Made by a program: the position numbers and the translations under genes. From contig NZ_MVOC01000006.1 of assembly GCF_002043095.1 (NCBI RefSeq), positions 1 through 38,380 on the forward strand: 38,380 nt of DNA, read 5' to 3'. Source of the DNA: Mycobacterium sp. AT1 (GTDB lineage Bacteria; Actinomycetota; Actinomycetes; Mycobacteriales; Mycobacteriaceae). Below are positions 1-9,731 of the stretch, piece after piece; position 1 is the stretch's first letter, and each line of letters opens with the position of its first letter. The notes beneath the pieces were generated by a model that was not told the DNA's origin, did no database searches, and saw only the letters and a list, made by a program, of their open reading frames with translations.

Positions 1-81
1 GCGCGGCGGTGGCGTCTGTCGGGTGACTGGTGGATGAGTCGGATGAACGCCACGTCCACCGATCGGGGGACACCGCTGCGC

Positions 82-3000
82 CTACTGGAAGTCGCGCGAC
101 TTCGACTTGACCCGAAGGTCGATCGGCCCCAGCCGGTCGGCGACGATGGTGACCGCTCCGGTCGCGTTCTGCACGATGCCGCGGATCACCAGCGCCGACG
201 CCGTCTGCGCCAGCTTGCGGTGCCGCGCCCACACCCCCTTGGAGCACATCACGTTGACCATGCCGGTTTCGTCCTCGAGGTTCATGAACGTCACCCCCTG
301 GGCGGTCGCGGGCCGCTGCCGATGGGTCACCGCGCCTGCGACGAGAACCCGGGTGCCGTCCGGTACCGACAACAGCCGGTTGGCCGGCACGACGCCCAGC
401 TCGTCGAGGCGTTCGCGGAGGAACTGAACGGGGTGACTGCCCGGCGAGACACCGGTGGCCCAGACGTCGGCGGCGGTCAACTCGAGGTGCGTCATGCCGG
501 GCAGGGACGGGACGTGCGAGGAGGACCCGACACCGGGCAACCGGTCGGGACGCTCGGAGGCCGCGGCGCCCGCCGCCCACAGCGCCTCCCGTCGGGTCAC
601 ACCGAAACAGCCGAGCGCCCCTGCGGTCGCCAACGCCTCGGTCTGCGGCACCGACAGCTGAACTCTGCCGGCGAGGTCGACCAGAGAGGTGAACGCGCCG
701 TGCGACTTTCGGTCCTCGACGATGCGCTCGGCCAACTCGTCGCCGATGTGCCGCACCGCACCGAGACCCAGCCTGACCTCGAGGCCACCGTTCTCCAGCG
801 TGGCGTGCGCCAGGCTGGCGTTCACGTCGGGCCCGTGCACCAAAACCCCGTGCCGACGGGCGTCGGCGACCAACGACTGCGGCGAGTAGAAACCCATCGG
901 CTGTGCCCGGAGCAACGCGGCGCAGAACACCGCGGGGTGATGCAGCTTGAACCACGACGAATAGAACACCAGCGACGCGAACGACAGCGAATGACTCTCC
1001 GGGAAACCGAAATTGGCGAAGGCCTCCAACTTCTCGTAGATCCGGTCGGCGACGTCACCGGTGATGCCGTGCCGTTCCCTCATGCCGTCGTAGAACCGGC
1101 TGCGTAGCCGCTTCATCTTCTCGGTGGACCTCTTGGACCCCATGGCCCGACGCAACTGGTCGGCCTCGGCGGCGGAGAAGCCGGCGCAGTCGACGGCCAA
1201 CTGCATCAGTTGTTCCTGAAACAGCGGGATTCCCAGCGTCTTCCGCAGCGCCTGCTCCATCGACGGGTGATCGTAGGTGACCACCTCCTCGCCGTTGCGG
1301 CGCCGGATGTACGGGTGCACCGACCCGCCCTGAATGGGCCCCGGCCGGATCAGCGCCACCTCGACCACCAGGTCGTAGAACACCCGCGGCTTCAGCCGGG
1401 GCAGCGTGGCCATCTGCGCGCGGGACTCCACCTGGAACACCCCGACCGAGTCGGCGCGCTGCAGCATCTCGTAGACGGCCGCCTCGGACAGGTCGAGCCT
1501 GGACAGGTCGACCTCGAGGCCCTTGTGCTCGGCGGCCAGGTCGATGGCGTAGTGCAGCGCCGAGAGCATGCCGAGCCCAAGCAGGTCGAACTTCACCAAA
1601 CCGATTGCCGCACAGTCGTCCTTGTCCCACTGCAGCACGCTGCGGTTCTCCATGCGCGCCCACTCCACCGGACACACGTCGGCGATCGGCCGGTCACAGA
1701 TCACCATGCCGCCGGAGTGGATGCCCATGTGCCGCGGCAGATCCTTGACTTGCAGCGCCAGGTCGACCACCGGCTTGGGAATCTCCTCGACGTCGGGGGA
1801 GTCCGCCAGACCGTTCCACTTGCTGAGCTGCTTGCTCCAGGCGTCCTGCTGCCCCTGGGAGAATCCCAGCGCCCTGGCCATGTCGCGCACCGCGCTGCGG
1901 CCGCGGTAGGTGATGACGTTGGCGACCTGGGCGGCATAGTCGCGGCCGTAGCGTTCGTAGACGTACTGAATTGCCTTCTCGCGCAGATCGGATTCGATGT
2001 CGATGTCGATGTCCGGCGGCCCGTCGCGCGCCGGCGACAGGAACCGCTCGAACAGCAACTCGTTGGCCACGGGGTCGACGTTGGTGACGCCGAGGGCGTA
2101 ACAGACCGCGGAGTTGGCCGCCGATCCCCGGCCCTGACAGAGGATGGCGTTGTCCTTGCAGAACCGGGTGATGTCGTGCACGACGAGGAAGTAGCCGGGG
2201 AAGTCGAGCTTGGCGATGACGCTCAGCTCGTGCTCGATCTGGGCGTAGGCCTGCGCGGCCCGCTCCGGTGGGCCGTACCGATCCCGGGCCCCGGTCATCA
2301 CCAGATGGCGCAGCCAGCTGTCCTCGGTCTGCCCCGCCGGCACCTCGAACGGAGGCAGCTTCGGGGCGATGAGCGCCAACCCGAACGCACACTGCTCGCC
2401 CAGTTCGGCCGCGGCCGCCACCGCCCCCGGGTGCCTGGCGAACAGCCGGGCCATCTCGTCTCCCGACCGCAGATGCGAACCACCAAGCGGCGCCAGCCAT
2501 CCACTGGCCTCGTCCATCGAATTGCGTGCCCGGATCGCTCCCATCGCCATGGCCAGCCTGCCGCGGGTCGGTTCGGCGAAGTGCGCGGCCGTGGTGGCGA
2601 CGACGCCCACCCCGAACCGCGGTGCCAGGGCGGCGAGCTGGGCGTTGCGTTCGTCGTCGAGGGGGTGGCCGTGGTGGGTGAGCTCGACGCTCACCCGGTC
2701 GGCCCCGAACCGGTCCACCAGATCGGCGAGCGCAGCTTCGGCGGCAGCCGGTCCGCCCGCCGACAAGGCTTGCCGCACATGCCCCTTGCGGCATCCCGTC
2801 AGGATGTGCCAATGCCCACCGGCGGCCTCGGTCAGCGCGTCGAAGTCATAGCGCGGCTTGCCCTTCTCTCCACCGGCGAGGTGAGCCGTGGCGAGCTCCC
2901 TCGACAGTCGCCGGTACCCCTCCGGCCCGCGTGCCAGCACCAGCAGGTGCGGTCCTGGCGGATCGGGCACCTCGGTGCGGGGCACGTTTCCCAGCGACAG

Positions 3001-3378
3001 TTCGGCGCCGAACACCGTCTGAACGTCGAGTTCCCTTGCCGCTTCGGCGAATCGGACGACCCCGTACAACCCGTCGTGGTCGGTCAACGCGATGGCCCGC
3101 AGGTTCAGCCGAGCAGCCTCCTCGACGAGCTCTTCCGGGGTGCTCGCCCCGTCGAGGAAGCTGAACGCCGAGTGGGCGTGCAATTCGGCATACGGGGTGG
3201 ACGTGCCCGTGCGCCGGTGACCTTCGGGCCGCTCGTAGCTCCCCCGCTTGCGGGACCAGGCCGGGCTGTCCCCACCGTCGCCGGTGGGCTCGGGCAGGCG
3301 GGACCCGGCGCGGCGCGGCTTGCTGGTGAGCACGCGCTGCATCTCACCCCAGGTCGACGGCCCGTCGTTCCAACCCAT
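82..3378 (-). CDS. dnaE2: Error-prone C-family DNA polymerase DnaE2
   Basis: Replicative-type polymerase used for damage-induced mutagenesis and translesion synthesis with ImuA' and ImuB. The 1098-residue product has an N-terminal PHP domain (ELHAHSAFSFLDG, near residue 65, and TDHDGLYG) and the C-family catalytic aspartates in PDIDIDIES, near residues 454-462. The GRGSAANS and FNFGFPESHS-like polymerase segments are also present. Length and the start MGWNDGP match mycobacterial DnaE2, whose N-terminus I recall as MGW. A LexA box lies just upstream, and the -10-like TAGACT ends 6 nt before the ATG, so the mRNA may be leaderless. No gene is visible in bases 1-81 downstream. The neighbourhood also holds imuA'-imuB about 6 kb away, its functional partners. 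Identification is secure. Confidence 0.97.
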   Translation of the reverse strand: MGWNDGPSTWGEMQRVLTSKPRRAGSRLPEPTGDGGDSPAWSRKRGSYERPEGHRRTGTSTPYAELHAHSAFSFLDGASTPEELVEEAARLNLRAIALTDHDGLYGVVRFAEAARELDVQTVFGAELSLGNVPRTEVPDPPGPHLLVLARGPEGYRRLSRELATAHLAGGEKGKPRYDFDALTEAAGGHWHILTGCRKGHVRQALSAGGPAAAEAALADLVDRFGADRVSVELTHHGHPLDDERNAQLAALAPRFGVGVVATTAAHFAEPTRGRLAMAMGAIRARNSMDEASGWLAPLGGSHLRSGDEMARLFARHPGAVAAAAELGEQCAFGLALIAPKLPPFEVPAGQTEDSWLRHLVMTGARDRYGPPERAAQAYAQIEHELSVIAKLDFPGYFLVVHDITRFCKDNAILCQGRGSAANSAVCYALGVTNVDPVANELLFERFLSPARDGPPDIDIDIESDLREKAIQYVYERYGRDYAAQVANVITYRGRSAVRDMARALGFSQGQQDAWSKQLSKWNGLADSPDVEEIPKPVVDLALQVKDLPRHMGIHSGGMVICDRPIADVCPVEWARMENRSVLQWDKDDCAAIGLVKFDLLGLGMLSALHYAIDLAAEHKGLEVDLSRLDLSEAAVYEMLQRADSVGVFQVESRAQMATLPRLKPRVFYDLVVEVALIRPGPIQGGSVHPYIRRRNGEEVVTYDHPSMEQALRKTLGIPLFQEQLMQLAVDCAGFSAAEADQLRRAMGSKRSTEKMKRLRSRFYDGMRERHGITGDVADRIYEKLEAFANFGFPESHSLSFASLVFYSSWFKLHHPAVFCAALLRAQPMGFYSPQSLVADARRHGVLVHGPDVNASLAHATLENGGLEVRLGLGAVRHIGDELAERIVEDRKSHGAFTSLVDLAGRVQLSVPQTEALATAGALGCFGVTRREALWAAGAAASERPDRLPGVGSSSHVPSLPGMTHLELTAADVWATGVSPGSHPVQFLRERLDELGVVPANRLLSVPDGTRVLVAGAVTHRQRPATAQGVTFMNLEDETGMVNVMCSKGVWARHRKLAQTASALVIRGIVQNATGAVTIVADRLGPIDLRVKSKSRDFQ

Positions 3379-3384
3379 CGAGCC

Positions 3385-3406
3385 AGTCTATCGAACATCT
3401 GTTCGA
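3385..3406 (-). promoter_or_regulatory. LexA (SOS) box and -10 element of dnaE2
   Basis: Bases 3391-3406 read TCGAACATCTGTTCGA, a perfect match to the mycobacterial SOS consensus TCGAAC-N4-GTTCGA. On the reverse strand a -10-like TAGACT (3390-3385) abuts the box and ends 6 nt before the dnaE2 ATG. LexA bound here would cover the promoter. The box is also 72 bp upstream of the divergent DUF899 gene, so effects on both genes are possible. Confidence 0.93.
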
Positions 3407-3478
3407 CAGTCGACGCGATGACTTCCCGGCGCCAATCGGGTCATCATCGTCGTAGGAGCCAACCGTGAGGAGACACCC

Positions 3479-4162
3479 ATGACCACGCCCGCCACGCCCC
3501 CGGTCGTCGACCAGGACACCTGGCGCACCGCACTCGACGAGTTGCGCGCCAGGGAGAAGGCCGCGACCCGCGAACTCGACGCGATCGCCGCGCAGCGCCG
3601 TCGGCTGCCGATGGTCGAGATGCCGGGGTACACGTTGACCGGTACCGACGGACCCGTCGCGCTGGCCGACGTGTTCGACGGCAGGCGCCAGCTCATCGTC
3701 TACAACCACATGTGGACCGACGGCGCGGAGTGGCAGTGCGGCGGCTGCACGGGCTTCACGTCACAGTTCACCCGGCTGGAGTTCCTGGCCGCCTACGACG
3801 CCCGGTTCGTCATCGTCACCAACGGTCCCATCGAGGAGGCCTTGGCCTACAAGGCCAGGGTCGGCAACCAGATGGACTGGTACTCGTCGTCGGAGAGTTC
3901 GTTCGGTGCCGACGTCGGCGCGGCACCCGGCACCGGCTTCGCCGTCAACGTCTTCCTCCGCGACGGTGACACCGTCTACCGCACGTGGCACACCGACGGC
4001 CGCGGCACCGAGCAGCTCAGCCACAGCTTCGCGCTGATCGACCTGTTGCCGTGGGGCCGTCAGGAGGAATGGCAGGATTCACCCGCGGGTTGGCCGCAGT
4101 TGCCGACGTACTCCAAGTGGCTGGACTCCCCCGACGTCGCCAAGGCCTACGGCAGCGGCTAG
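3479..4162 (+). CDS. DUF899 family thioredoxin-like protein
   Basis: The 227-residue product has DUF899 hallmarks: an N-terminal charged helix ([24 protein letters not shown]), the YNHMW segment, and a CGGC pair in [10 protein letters not shown] at the thioredoxin-fold active-site position. It ends in a conserved [27 protein letters not shown] block. DUF899 proteins are predicted cytoplasmic redox proteins, and no precise substrate is established to my knowledge. No signal peptide is visible. The start is supported by GTGAGGAG about 7 nt upstream. The gene is divergent from dnaE2 across a 100-bp region holding a LexA box. It is convergent with the NTF2-like gene, and the two stop codons overlap on opposite strands. 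Family is confident, role unknown. Confidence 0.85.
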   Translation: MTTPATPPVVDQDTWRTALDELRAREKAATRELDAIAAQRRRLPMVEMPGYTLTGTDGPVALADVFDGRRQLIVYNHMWTDGAEWQCGGCTGFTSQFTRLEFLAAYDARFVIVTNGPIEEALAYKARVGNQMDWYSSSESSFGADVGAAPGTGFAVNVFLRDGDTVYRTWHTDGRGTEQLSHSFALIDLLPWGRQEEWQDSPAGWPQLPTYSKWLDSPDVAKAYGSG

Positions 4163-4623
4163 CGCAACGGAAAGTCCTGTCCCCGATCGGATTCCGGCCG
4201 CGGTCCAAAGTAGCGCCGGTCGCCCTCGTCGATCGCGACGTCGTTGATGCTCGCCTCCCGGCGGCGCATCAGACCGTTGTCGTCGAACTCCCAGAGCTCG
4301 TTGCCGTAGCTGCGGTACCACTGGCCGCCGGCGTCGCGGCACTCGTACTGGAAGCGCACCGCAATCCGGTTCCCGGCGAAGCTCCACAGGCCCTTGCGGA
4401 GCGCGTAGTCCAGCTCGCGCTCCCACTTGGCCGTGAGGAAGTCGACGATCGCGGCGCGGCCCGTGACGAACTGGTCGCGGTTGCGCCACTGCGAATCCTC
4501 GGTATAGGCCAGGCTCACGCGGTGTGGATCGCGGGTGTTCCAGGCGTCCTCGGCCGCCTGGACCTTGACGAGGGCACTCTCCAGGTCGAAGGGCGGGAAC
4601 GGGGGTTTGGAGTCGTCGGCCAT
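4159..4623 (-). CDS. NTF2-like (DUF1348/SnoaL-type) protein
   Basis: A 154-residue protein beginning [22 protein letters not shown]. It contains [27 protein letters not shown], then a basic [14 protein letters not shown] segment and a [29 protein letters not shown] strand pair. These are typical of the DUF1348 branch of the NTF2/SnoaL cone fold. Such proteins are small cytosolic dimers, and most have no known substrate. The reading frame stays open upstream across htdY, but that part is antisense-frame shadow. Met codons at 4623, 4632 and 4635 are all possible starts, and no strong ribosome site separates them. It lies 71 bp downstream of htdY on the same strand and could be cotranscribed. 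Confidence 0.75.
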   Translation of the reverse strand: MADDSKPPFPPFDLESALVKVQAAEDAWNTRDPHRVSLAYTEDSQWRNRDQFVTGRAAIVDFLTAKWERELDYALRKGLWSFAGNRIAVRFQYECRDAGGQWYRSYGNELWEFDDNGLMRRREASINDVAIDEGDRRYFGPRPESDRGQDFPLR

Positions 4624-4694
4624 GCCGACCATCATGGCCCGAGCGCTCGTGATCGTGCTAGCCCTCGTCGAGGCGTCGGTGGCGTTCCAGCGGC

Positions 4695-5564
4695 TCAGTC
4701 GACGTACTCGGCGGTGCCGTCGTCGAGCACCACGCGCGCGTTCGAGCCGTCGACCCCGGCGGCCTCGGTGCGGAACACGGCATGCCCGGGTTCGGTGCGC
4801 CACACCGACGTCGTCAGCGTCTCGCCGGGGAACACCGGCGAGGTGAACCGTGCGCCGACGGCCGTGATCTTGGTGGCGTCGTTGCCCCCGAGTTCGGCCA
4901 CCAGCACCCGACCCGCGACCCCATAGGTGCACAGCCCGTGCAGGATTGGCTTCGGGAAGCCCGCGAGGTTCTGCGCGAACCACGGATCGCTGTGCAGCGG
5001 ATTGCGGTCCCCCGACAACCGATAGATCAGCGGCTGATCCTCGGTCGTCGGCAGTGCGACCTTGGCGTCCGGCTCGCGATCCGGGATCTGCGGGGCGACG
5101 GGGCGCTCGCCGGGCTGACCGCCGAAACCGCCCTCGCCGCGGATCACGGCAGTCGACGTCGTCTCCGCCACGACCTTCCCCGTCTCCGGGTCGGTGCCGG
5201 TGCCCTTGAGCACCAGGATGGCGTTCTTGCCCTCGCCCTTGTCCTGCACGTCGACGACCTCGGAGGTCACGTTGAGCTTGCCCGACGTCGGCAACGGCGC
5301 ATACAGGCGAATCTGCTGCGAACCGTGCAGCAGCATGGCCCAGTTGAAGGAGCCCACCTCCGCGGCCGCTGCCCACGCCGGGCAGGCGATGACGGCGTAG
5401 GTCGGCAGCACCTGCTGCTGGATGTCGTGGCTGTTCTCGGTGGTGAACGCCAGGTCCTTGGTCCCTGCGCCGACCCCGAGTGCGTAGAGCAGCGTGTCGC
5501 GCTCGGTCCACTCGAACGGTTGCGGTGCGGTGGTGGCACCGATGGCGTCGGGGTTGATCGGCAT
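4695..5564 (-). CDS. htdY: (R)-specific 3-hydroxyacyl-thioester dehydratase, MaoC family (HtdY-like)
   Basis: Double hot-dog enoyl-CoA hydratase 2/dehydratase of 289 residues. The hydratase-2 signature lies in the C-terminal hot-dog: [18 protein letters not shown], with Asp186, Asn188 and His191 as the expected catalytic and structural residues, followed by [13 protein letters not shown]. It would hydrate or dehydrate (R)-3-hydroxyacyl-CoA in fatty acid or sterol side-chain metabolism in the cytoplasm. Length and sequence resemble M. tuberculosis HtdY (Rv3389c), and the divergent neighbour is the AcrA1-type reductase, as in that species. The start is supported by AAGGGAG about 8 nt upstream. 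Confidence in the family is high; the specific HtdY name rests on remembered similarity plus synteny. Confidence 0.88.
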   Translation of the reverse strand: MPINPDAIGATTAPQPFEWTERDTLLYALGVGAGTKDLAFTTENSHDIQQQVLPTYAVIACPAWAAAAEVGSFNWAMLLHGSQQIRLYAPLPTSGKLNVTSEVVDVQDKGEGKNAILVLKGTGTDPETGKVVAETTSTAVIRGEGGFGGQPGERPVAPQIPDREPDAKVALPTTEDQPLIYRLSGDRNPLHSDPWFAQNLAGFPKPILHGLCTYGVAGRVLVAELGGNDATKITAVGARFTSPVFPGETLTTSVWRTEPGHAVFRTEAAGVDGSNARVVLDDGTAEYVD

Positions 5565-5665
5565 GCTCTGCTCCCTTGAAGGCGGTGGCGGGCTCAGTTC
5601 GGACGATAGCGCGACGGTCCCGCACCGCCCACCGAGGGTTGACCTTTGCCGGAACAGGGGTGACC

Positions 5666-7687
5666 ATGACTCGCATGCGCTATGTCGTTACCGGCGGTAC
5701 CGGGTTCATTGGCCGCCGCCTCGTGTCCGCGATTCTCGCCACGAACGACGACGGCGACGTCTGGGTCCTGGTGCGCCGGGAGTCGCTGTCGCGCTTCGAG
5801 CAACTCGCGACGCAGTGGGGTGATCGCGTAAAACCGCTGGTCGGGGATCTCACGTCGCCCAATCTGGGACTCACCGAGGCAGCCGTCACCGAACTCGGAA
5901 CCGTCGACCACGTGGTGCACTGCGGCGCCGTCTACGACGTCACGGCCGACGACGAGGCTCAACGCGCCGCCAACGTCGACGGCACGAAGGCGGTGGTCGA
6001 CCTGGCGTTGCGGGTGGGCGCCACCCTGCACCACGTGTCGTCGATCGCGGTGGCCGGCACCTTCCGCGGCGAGTACACCGAGGACGACTTCGACGTCGCA
6101 CAGGACTTGCCGACGCCGTATCACCAGACGAAGTTCGAGGCCGAGATGCTGGTACGCGCCGCACCGGGTCTGCGATACCGGATCTACCGGCCCGCCGTCG
6201 TCGTCGGCGACTCGCGCACAGGCGAGATGGACAAGGTCGACGGTCCGTACTACTTCTTCGGGCTGCTCGCGAAGCTGGCCGTGCTGCCGAAGTACACACC
6301 GATCGTCCTGCCCGACACGGGCCGCACCAACGTCGTCCCCGTGAACTACGTCGTCGACGCGATCGCCGAGATCATGCACGCCCCCGGCCGCGACGGACAG
6401 ACGTTCCATCTGACGGCACCGAAAGCCATTGGGCTCAAACACATCTACCGCGGCGTGGCCAAGGAAGCCCACCTGCCGGAACTTCGCGGTTCGCTGCCAG
6501 GGTCGCTGGCGACGCCGTTGCTCACCGCCACCGGACGGGCCAAGATCCTGCGCAACATGGCGGCCACCCAACTGGGCATCCCGGCGGAAGTCCTCGACGT
6601 CGTCGACCTCGCCCCGACCTTCACCTCAGACAACGCAGTAGAAGCGTTGCAGGGCAGCGGAATACGAGTACCCGAGTTCGCCTCCTACGCCCCACTGCTG
6701 TGGCGCTACTGGGCCGAACACCTCGACCCCGACCGGGCTCGCCGCGACGATCCCGCGGGCGCGCTGGTCGGTCGCCACGTCGTCATCACGGGTGCATCCA
6801 GCGGCATCGGCCGAGCGTCCGCCATCGCCGTGGCCGAACGCGGGGCGCGGGTGTTCGCCTTGGCGCGCAACGCCGAGGCACTCGACGACCTGATCGCCGA
6901 AATTCGCGAATCCGGGGGCGACGCACACGCATTCACGTGCGACGTCACCGATTCGGCGTCGGTGGACCACACCGTGAAGGACATCCTCGGCCAGTTCGGT
7001 CACGTCGACTACCTGGTGAACAACGCGGGCCGCTCCATCCGGCGGTCGGTGTCGGCCTCGACCGACCGACTGCACGACTACGAACGCGTGATGGCGGTGA
7101 ACTACTTCGGCTCGGTGCGGATGGTGCTGGCACTGCTCCCGCATTGGCGCGAACGACGATTCGGGCACGTGGTGAACGTCTCGAGCGCGGGCGTGCAGGC
7201 CAGCAGCCCGAAGTACAGCGCCTACGTTCCCAGCAAGGCCGCGCTCGACGCCTTCGCCGAAGTGGTTGGCACCGAGACACTTTCCGACCACATCACCTTC
7301 ACCAACATCCACATGCCGTTGGTCAAGACGCCGATGATCGCCCCCTCGAGCAAGCTCAACCCGATGCCCGCCATCACCGCGGACCACGCGGCCGCGATGG
7401 TGGTCCGCGGACTGGTGGACAAACCCGCCAGGATCGACACCCCGGTCGGCACGCTGGCCGACATCGGCCACTACTTCGCCCCTGGCCTGTCCCGCCGGAT
7501 CCTGCACCAGCTGTATCTCGGCTATCCGGATTCACCGGCCGCCCGAGGCGTCACGGCGCCGGCGGAGCACCAGCCGACGCGGCGGCCGAGACGGCCCGCT
7601 CGCGTGCTGGGCCCTGGCCTGATGAACCTCCGGACACCGGGACCCGTCAAGCGGGCGGTCCGACTGGTACCTGGCGTGCACTGGTGA
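5666..7687 (+). CDS. Two-domain fatty acyl-CoA reductase/SDR fusion (AcrA1-like)
   Basis: A fusion of about 673 residues. The N-terminal extended SDR has [11 protein letters not shown] near residue 10 and an active-site YHQTK. It resembles fatty acyl-CoA reductase-type thioester reductases. The C-terminal classical SDR starts near residue 371 with [13 protein letters not shown] and has NNAGRS, a VSSAG Ser and YSAYVPSK (Tyr and Lys). Together they could reduce acyl-CoA to aldehyde and onward, for lipid or wax precursors. The layout matches M. tuberculosis Rv3391 (acrA1). The ORF opens upstream at 5576, but GGAACAGGGG precedes GTG 5660/ATG 5666, and homologues begin near MRYVVTGG (5675). The gene is divergent from htdY with 101 bp between. 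Substrate is unproven. Confidence 0.87.
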   Translation: MTRMRYVVTGGTGFIGRRLVSAILATNDDGDVWVLVRRESLSRFEQLATQWGDRVKPLVGDLTSPNLGLTEAAVTELGTVDHVVHCGAVYDVTADDEAQRAANVDGTKAVVDLALRVGATLHHVSSIAVAGTFRGEYTEDDFDVAQDLPTPYHQTKFEAEMLVRAAPGLRYRIYRPAVVVGDSRTGEMDKVDGPYYFFGLLAKLAVLPKYTPIVLPDTGRTNVVPVNYVVDAIAEIMHAPGRDGQTFHLTAPKAIGLKHIYRGVAKEAHLPELRGSLPGSLATPLLTATGRAKILRNMAATQLGIPAEVLDVVDLAPTFTSDNAVEALQGSGIRVPEFASYAPLLWRYWAEHLDPDRARRDDPAGALVGRHVVITGASSGIGRASAIAVAERGARVFALARNAEALDDLIAEIRESGGDAHAFTCDVTDSASVDHTVKDILGQFGHVDYLVNNAGRSIRRSVSASTDRLHDYERVMAVNYFGSVRMVLALLPHWRERRFGHVVNVSSAGVQASSPKYSAYVPSKAALDAFAEVVGTETLSDHITFTNIHMPLVKTPMIAPSSKLNPMPAITADHAAAMVVRGLVDKPARIDTPVGTLADIGHYFAPGLSRRILHQLYLGYPDSPAARGVTAPAEHQPTRRPRRPARVLGPGLMNLRTPGPVKRAVRLVPGVHW

Positions 7688-7698
7688 CGACCCCACCC

Positions 7699-7724
7699 TA
7701 ATGTTGACTTCTGTGACAGAAGTC
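7699..7724 (+). promoter_or_regulatory. -10-like element and perfect 9-bp palindrome at the start of the nucleoside hydrolase gene
   Basis: GACTTCTGT (7706-7714), a single central G (7715) and ACAGAAGTC (7716-7724) form an uninterrupted inverted repeat. TAATGT (7699-7704) fits TANNNT and ends 8 nt before GTG 7713, placing transcription start inside the palindrome. Either a repressor operator or an RNA hairpin at the mRNA 5' end is possible. No flanking regulator gene identifies the binding protein. The palindrome is seen directly; its function is inferred. Confidence 0.5.
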
Positions 7725-8786
7725 GTGAAGACGGATGCGGACGCGACGACGCGATTGCCCGTCTTCGCCGACGTGGACACGGGTGTGGACGACGCCATGG
7801 CGCTCGCCTACCTTCTTGGCAGCGCCGACGCCGAGATCGTCGGCATCGCCTCGACCGCGGGCAACGTGCCCGTCGACCAGGTCTGCGTCAACAACCTGGG
7901 GCTTCTCGCACTCTGCGGTGCCGGTGACATCCCGGTGTCCAAGGGTGCCGACCGCCCGCTGGCGACGCCCTTGCGCACCGCCGAGGACACCCATGGCCCG
8001 GAGGGGCTCGGCTATGCGCAGTTACCGGCCGGCGACGGCCGACTCACCGACTACGACGCGGCCACGGCCTGGGTGCGGGCGGCCCGCGAACACCCGGGAG
8101 AGCTGGTCGGGTTGGTCACCGGACCGTTGACCAACCTGGCGCTCGCCATGCGCATCGAACCGAGCCTGCCCAGGTTGTTGCGGCGGCTCGTCATCATGGG
8201 CGGCGCGTTCGACTACCGCGGCAACACCACGCCGGTGGCCGAATGGAACATCAGCGTCGACCCCGAGTCGGGCTCGGAGGTCTTCACCGTGTGGGGCGCG
8301 GCGTGGGGATTGGACAAGCCGACGCACATGCCAATCGTGTTGGGGCTCAACCTGACCGAACATGCTGCGATGACACCTGCGATCCTCAGCCGGCTGGCTG
8401 CCGCCGCCGGGTCCGCCACCAGCCCGATGAGCGTGCTCGACGACCGAGGCACCCGATCGGCGGCCTCCAATCCGCTGATTCGCGTTCTCGAAGATGCGAT
8501 GCGGTTCTACTTCGAGTTCCACTTCGACCAGGGCGAGGGCTACCTGGCCCACCTGCACGATCCCCTCGCCGCCGCGGTGGCGCTGGACCCGGACCTCGTC
8601 GCCTATCGGCAGGCGACCGTCGACGTCGAATTGACGGGCACCCTGACCCGCGGGATGACGGTGGCCGACTGGCGTGGGCACTGGGGACGACACCCCAACG
8701 CGCACATCGGCGTTCAAGTCGACCCGGAGGCCTTCTTCGACCGGTTCATCGCGCGGGTGGGGCCCTTCGCCGCCACCCTGGGGTGA
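7713..8786 (+). CDS. iunH: Inosine/uridine-preferring nucleoside hydrolase (IunH family)
   Basis: Hydrolyses the N-glycosidic bond of ribonucleosides for base salvage. The calcium-binding signature is present: VFADVDTGVDDAMAL, with the DxDxGxDD aspartates. LVTGPLTNLALAM, the VIMGGAFDYRGNTTPVAEWNISVDPE block and a C-terminal HLHDPLAAAVALDP with the conserved His-Asp-Pro also match the family. M. tuberculosis Rv3393 sits in the same neighbourhood. The start is uncertain: ATG 7701, GTG 7713 and GTG 7725 are in frame, none with a clear ribosome site, and GTG 7713 is chosen because a -10-like TAATGT lies 8 nt upstream. The residues before LPVFADVDTG look non-conserved. It converges with ohr, with a 4-bp gap between stops. 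Confidence 0.88.
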   Translation: MTEVVKTDADATTRLPVFADVDTGVDDAMALAYLLGSADAEIVGIASTAGNVPVDQVCVNNLGLLALCGAGDIPVSKGADRPLATPLRTAEDTHGPEGLGYAQLPAGDGRLTDYDAATAWVRAAREHPGELVGLVTGPLTNLALAMRIEPSLPRLLRRLVIMGGAFDYRGNTTPVAEWNISVDPESGSEVFTVWGAAWGLDKPTHMPIVLGLNLTEHAAMTPAILSRLAAAAGSATSPMSVLDDRGTRSAASNPLIRVLEDAMRFYFEFHFDQGEGYLAHLHDPLAAAVALDPDLVAYRQATVDVELTGTLTRGMTVADWRGHWGRHPNAHIGVQVDPEAFFDRFIARVGPFAATLG

Positions 8787-8790
8787 GCGG

Positions 8791-9213
8791 TCAGTCGTCG
8801 GTCACCACGAGGGTGACGTCGATGTTCCCGCGGGTCGCGTTCGAGTAGGGGCAGACCTGGTGCGCCTTCTCGGCGAGCGCCTGGGCGGTGGCGTGGTCGA
8901 CGTTGGGCAGGGTGACCTCCAGCTCCACCGCGAGGCCGAAGCCGCCGTTGTCGAGCGTGCCGATCGACACCCTCGAGCCCACCGTCGAATCCGAGACGTC
9001 CGCCTTCTCCTGCCGGGCGACCAGTCGAAGCGCCGAGTGGAAGCAGGCGGCATAGCCGACGGCGAACAGCTGCTCGGGGTTGGTGCCGTCGCCGCTGCCG
9101 CCCATCTCATTGGGAATGGCCAGCTGGAGGTCCAACCTGCCGTCGGCGCTCCTGGCCTGTCCGTCGCGTCCTTCGCCGGTGGCCAATGCCTCTGCGGTGT
9201 ACAAGGTCTTCAT
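8791..9213 (-). CDS. ohr: Organic hydroperoxide reductase Ohr (OsmC family)
   Basis: Thiol peroxidase that reduces organic and fatty-acid hydroperoxides in the cytosol. The 140-residue length is typical. It has the two catalytic cysteines, Cys57 in YAACFHSAL and Cys121 in VCPYSNATRGN, and the conserved NPEQLFAVGYAACF motif. The ATG overlaps the upstream ohrR stop by 4 nt (ATGA), so the two genes are translationally coupled. OhrR should repress both from the operator upstream of ohrR and release on Cys oxidation. The gene converges with the nucleoside hydrolase. Nothing unusual is visible. Confidence 0.95.
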   Translation of the reverse strand: MKTLYTAEALATGEGRDGQARSADGRLDLQLAIPNEMGGSGDGTNPEQLFAVGYAACFHSALRLVARQEKADVSDSTVGSRVSIGTLDNGGFGLAVELEVTLPNVDHATAQALAEKAHQVCPYSNATRGNIDVTLVVTDD

Positions 9214-9716
9214 TGCGGTTTCCCTTCGTGGTGCGATCCCTGGTGCGGGCTGGCGGATCTCGTGTGGGGAGCGTCGGGTGGCGCGGTAAGCGCATCGGTG
9301 AGCCGTCGCACCGCGTCACGCAGGTCGGCGGCGTCTTGTTCGGTCATGCCGGTGGACGCGAAGAGTCGTTCGGGGATGCACTGGGCGCGGCTCTCCAGGG
9401 AGCGTCCGCTCTCGGTGAGGGTGACCTCGACGAGGCGCTCGTCGTCCCGCGAGCGCTCGCGACGGACGAAACCGTTGGCCTCCAGCCGCTTCAGGAGCGG
9501 GGAAAGCGTCCCAGAGTCCAGTTGGAGACGTTCGCCGAGCTGGCCGACGGTGACGCGCCCCTTGTCAGTCGTGGCCTCCCACAGCACCAGGAGCACCAGG
9601 TACTGGGGGTAGGTGAGGTTCATTTCCGTCAAGGCAGGTCGGTACGCCGCGGTCATCGCCCGTGACGCCGAGTAGAGGGCGAAGCACAGTTGCCGATCAA
9701 CGCTCAAGACCGCCAT
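9210..9716 (-). CDS. ohrR: MarR-family organic hydroperoxide sensor OhrR
   Basis: Winged-helix repressor of ohr. With the start MAVLSVDRQLC the reactive cysteine is Cys11, in RQLCFALYSASRAM, the context in which OhrR proteins carry their peroxidatic Cys. The DNA-binding part includes TVGQLGERLQLDSGTLSPLLKRLEANGFVRRERSRDDERLVEVTLT. The C-terminal tail (PPDAPHTRSASPHQGSHHEGKPQ) is polar and probably disordered. The frame continues to a Met at 9734, but that codon lies inside the putative operator, so 9716 (168 residues) is preferred. The operator sits 16 nt upstream. The gene is 38 bp downstream of imuB on the same strand; the operator between them argues for its own promoter. Confidence 0.92.
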   Translation of the reverse strand: MAVLSVDRQLCFALYSASRAMTAAYRPALTEMNLTYPQYLVLLVLWEATTDKGRVTVGQLGERLQLDSGTLSPLLKRLEANGFVRRERSRDDERLVEVTLTESGRSLESRAQCIPERLFASTGMTEQDAADLRDAVRRLTDALTAPPDAPHTRSASPHQGSHHEGKPQ

Positions 9717-9731
9717 GCCATAACAGTAGTC

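Noticed and set aside
1210..3468. 752-codon forward ORF opposite dnaE2, and similar long antisense ORFs (23831-25690 opposite choD, 35722-37500 opposite groEL1)
   Set aside because: These are stop-free shadows caused by high GC content. The translations are His/Arg/Gln-rich with no family motif, and the opposite strand carries an unmistakable conserved gene.
4159..5676. A single 505-codon reverse ORF covering htdY and the NTF2-like gene
   Set aside because: Only the last 154 codons look like protein. The upstream part is an out-of-frame reading of htdY, which is real in another frame.
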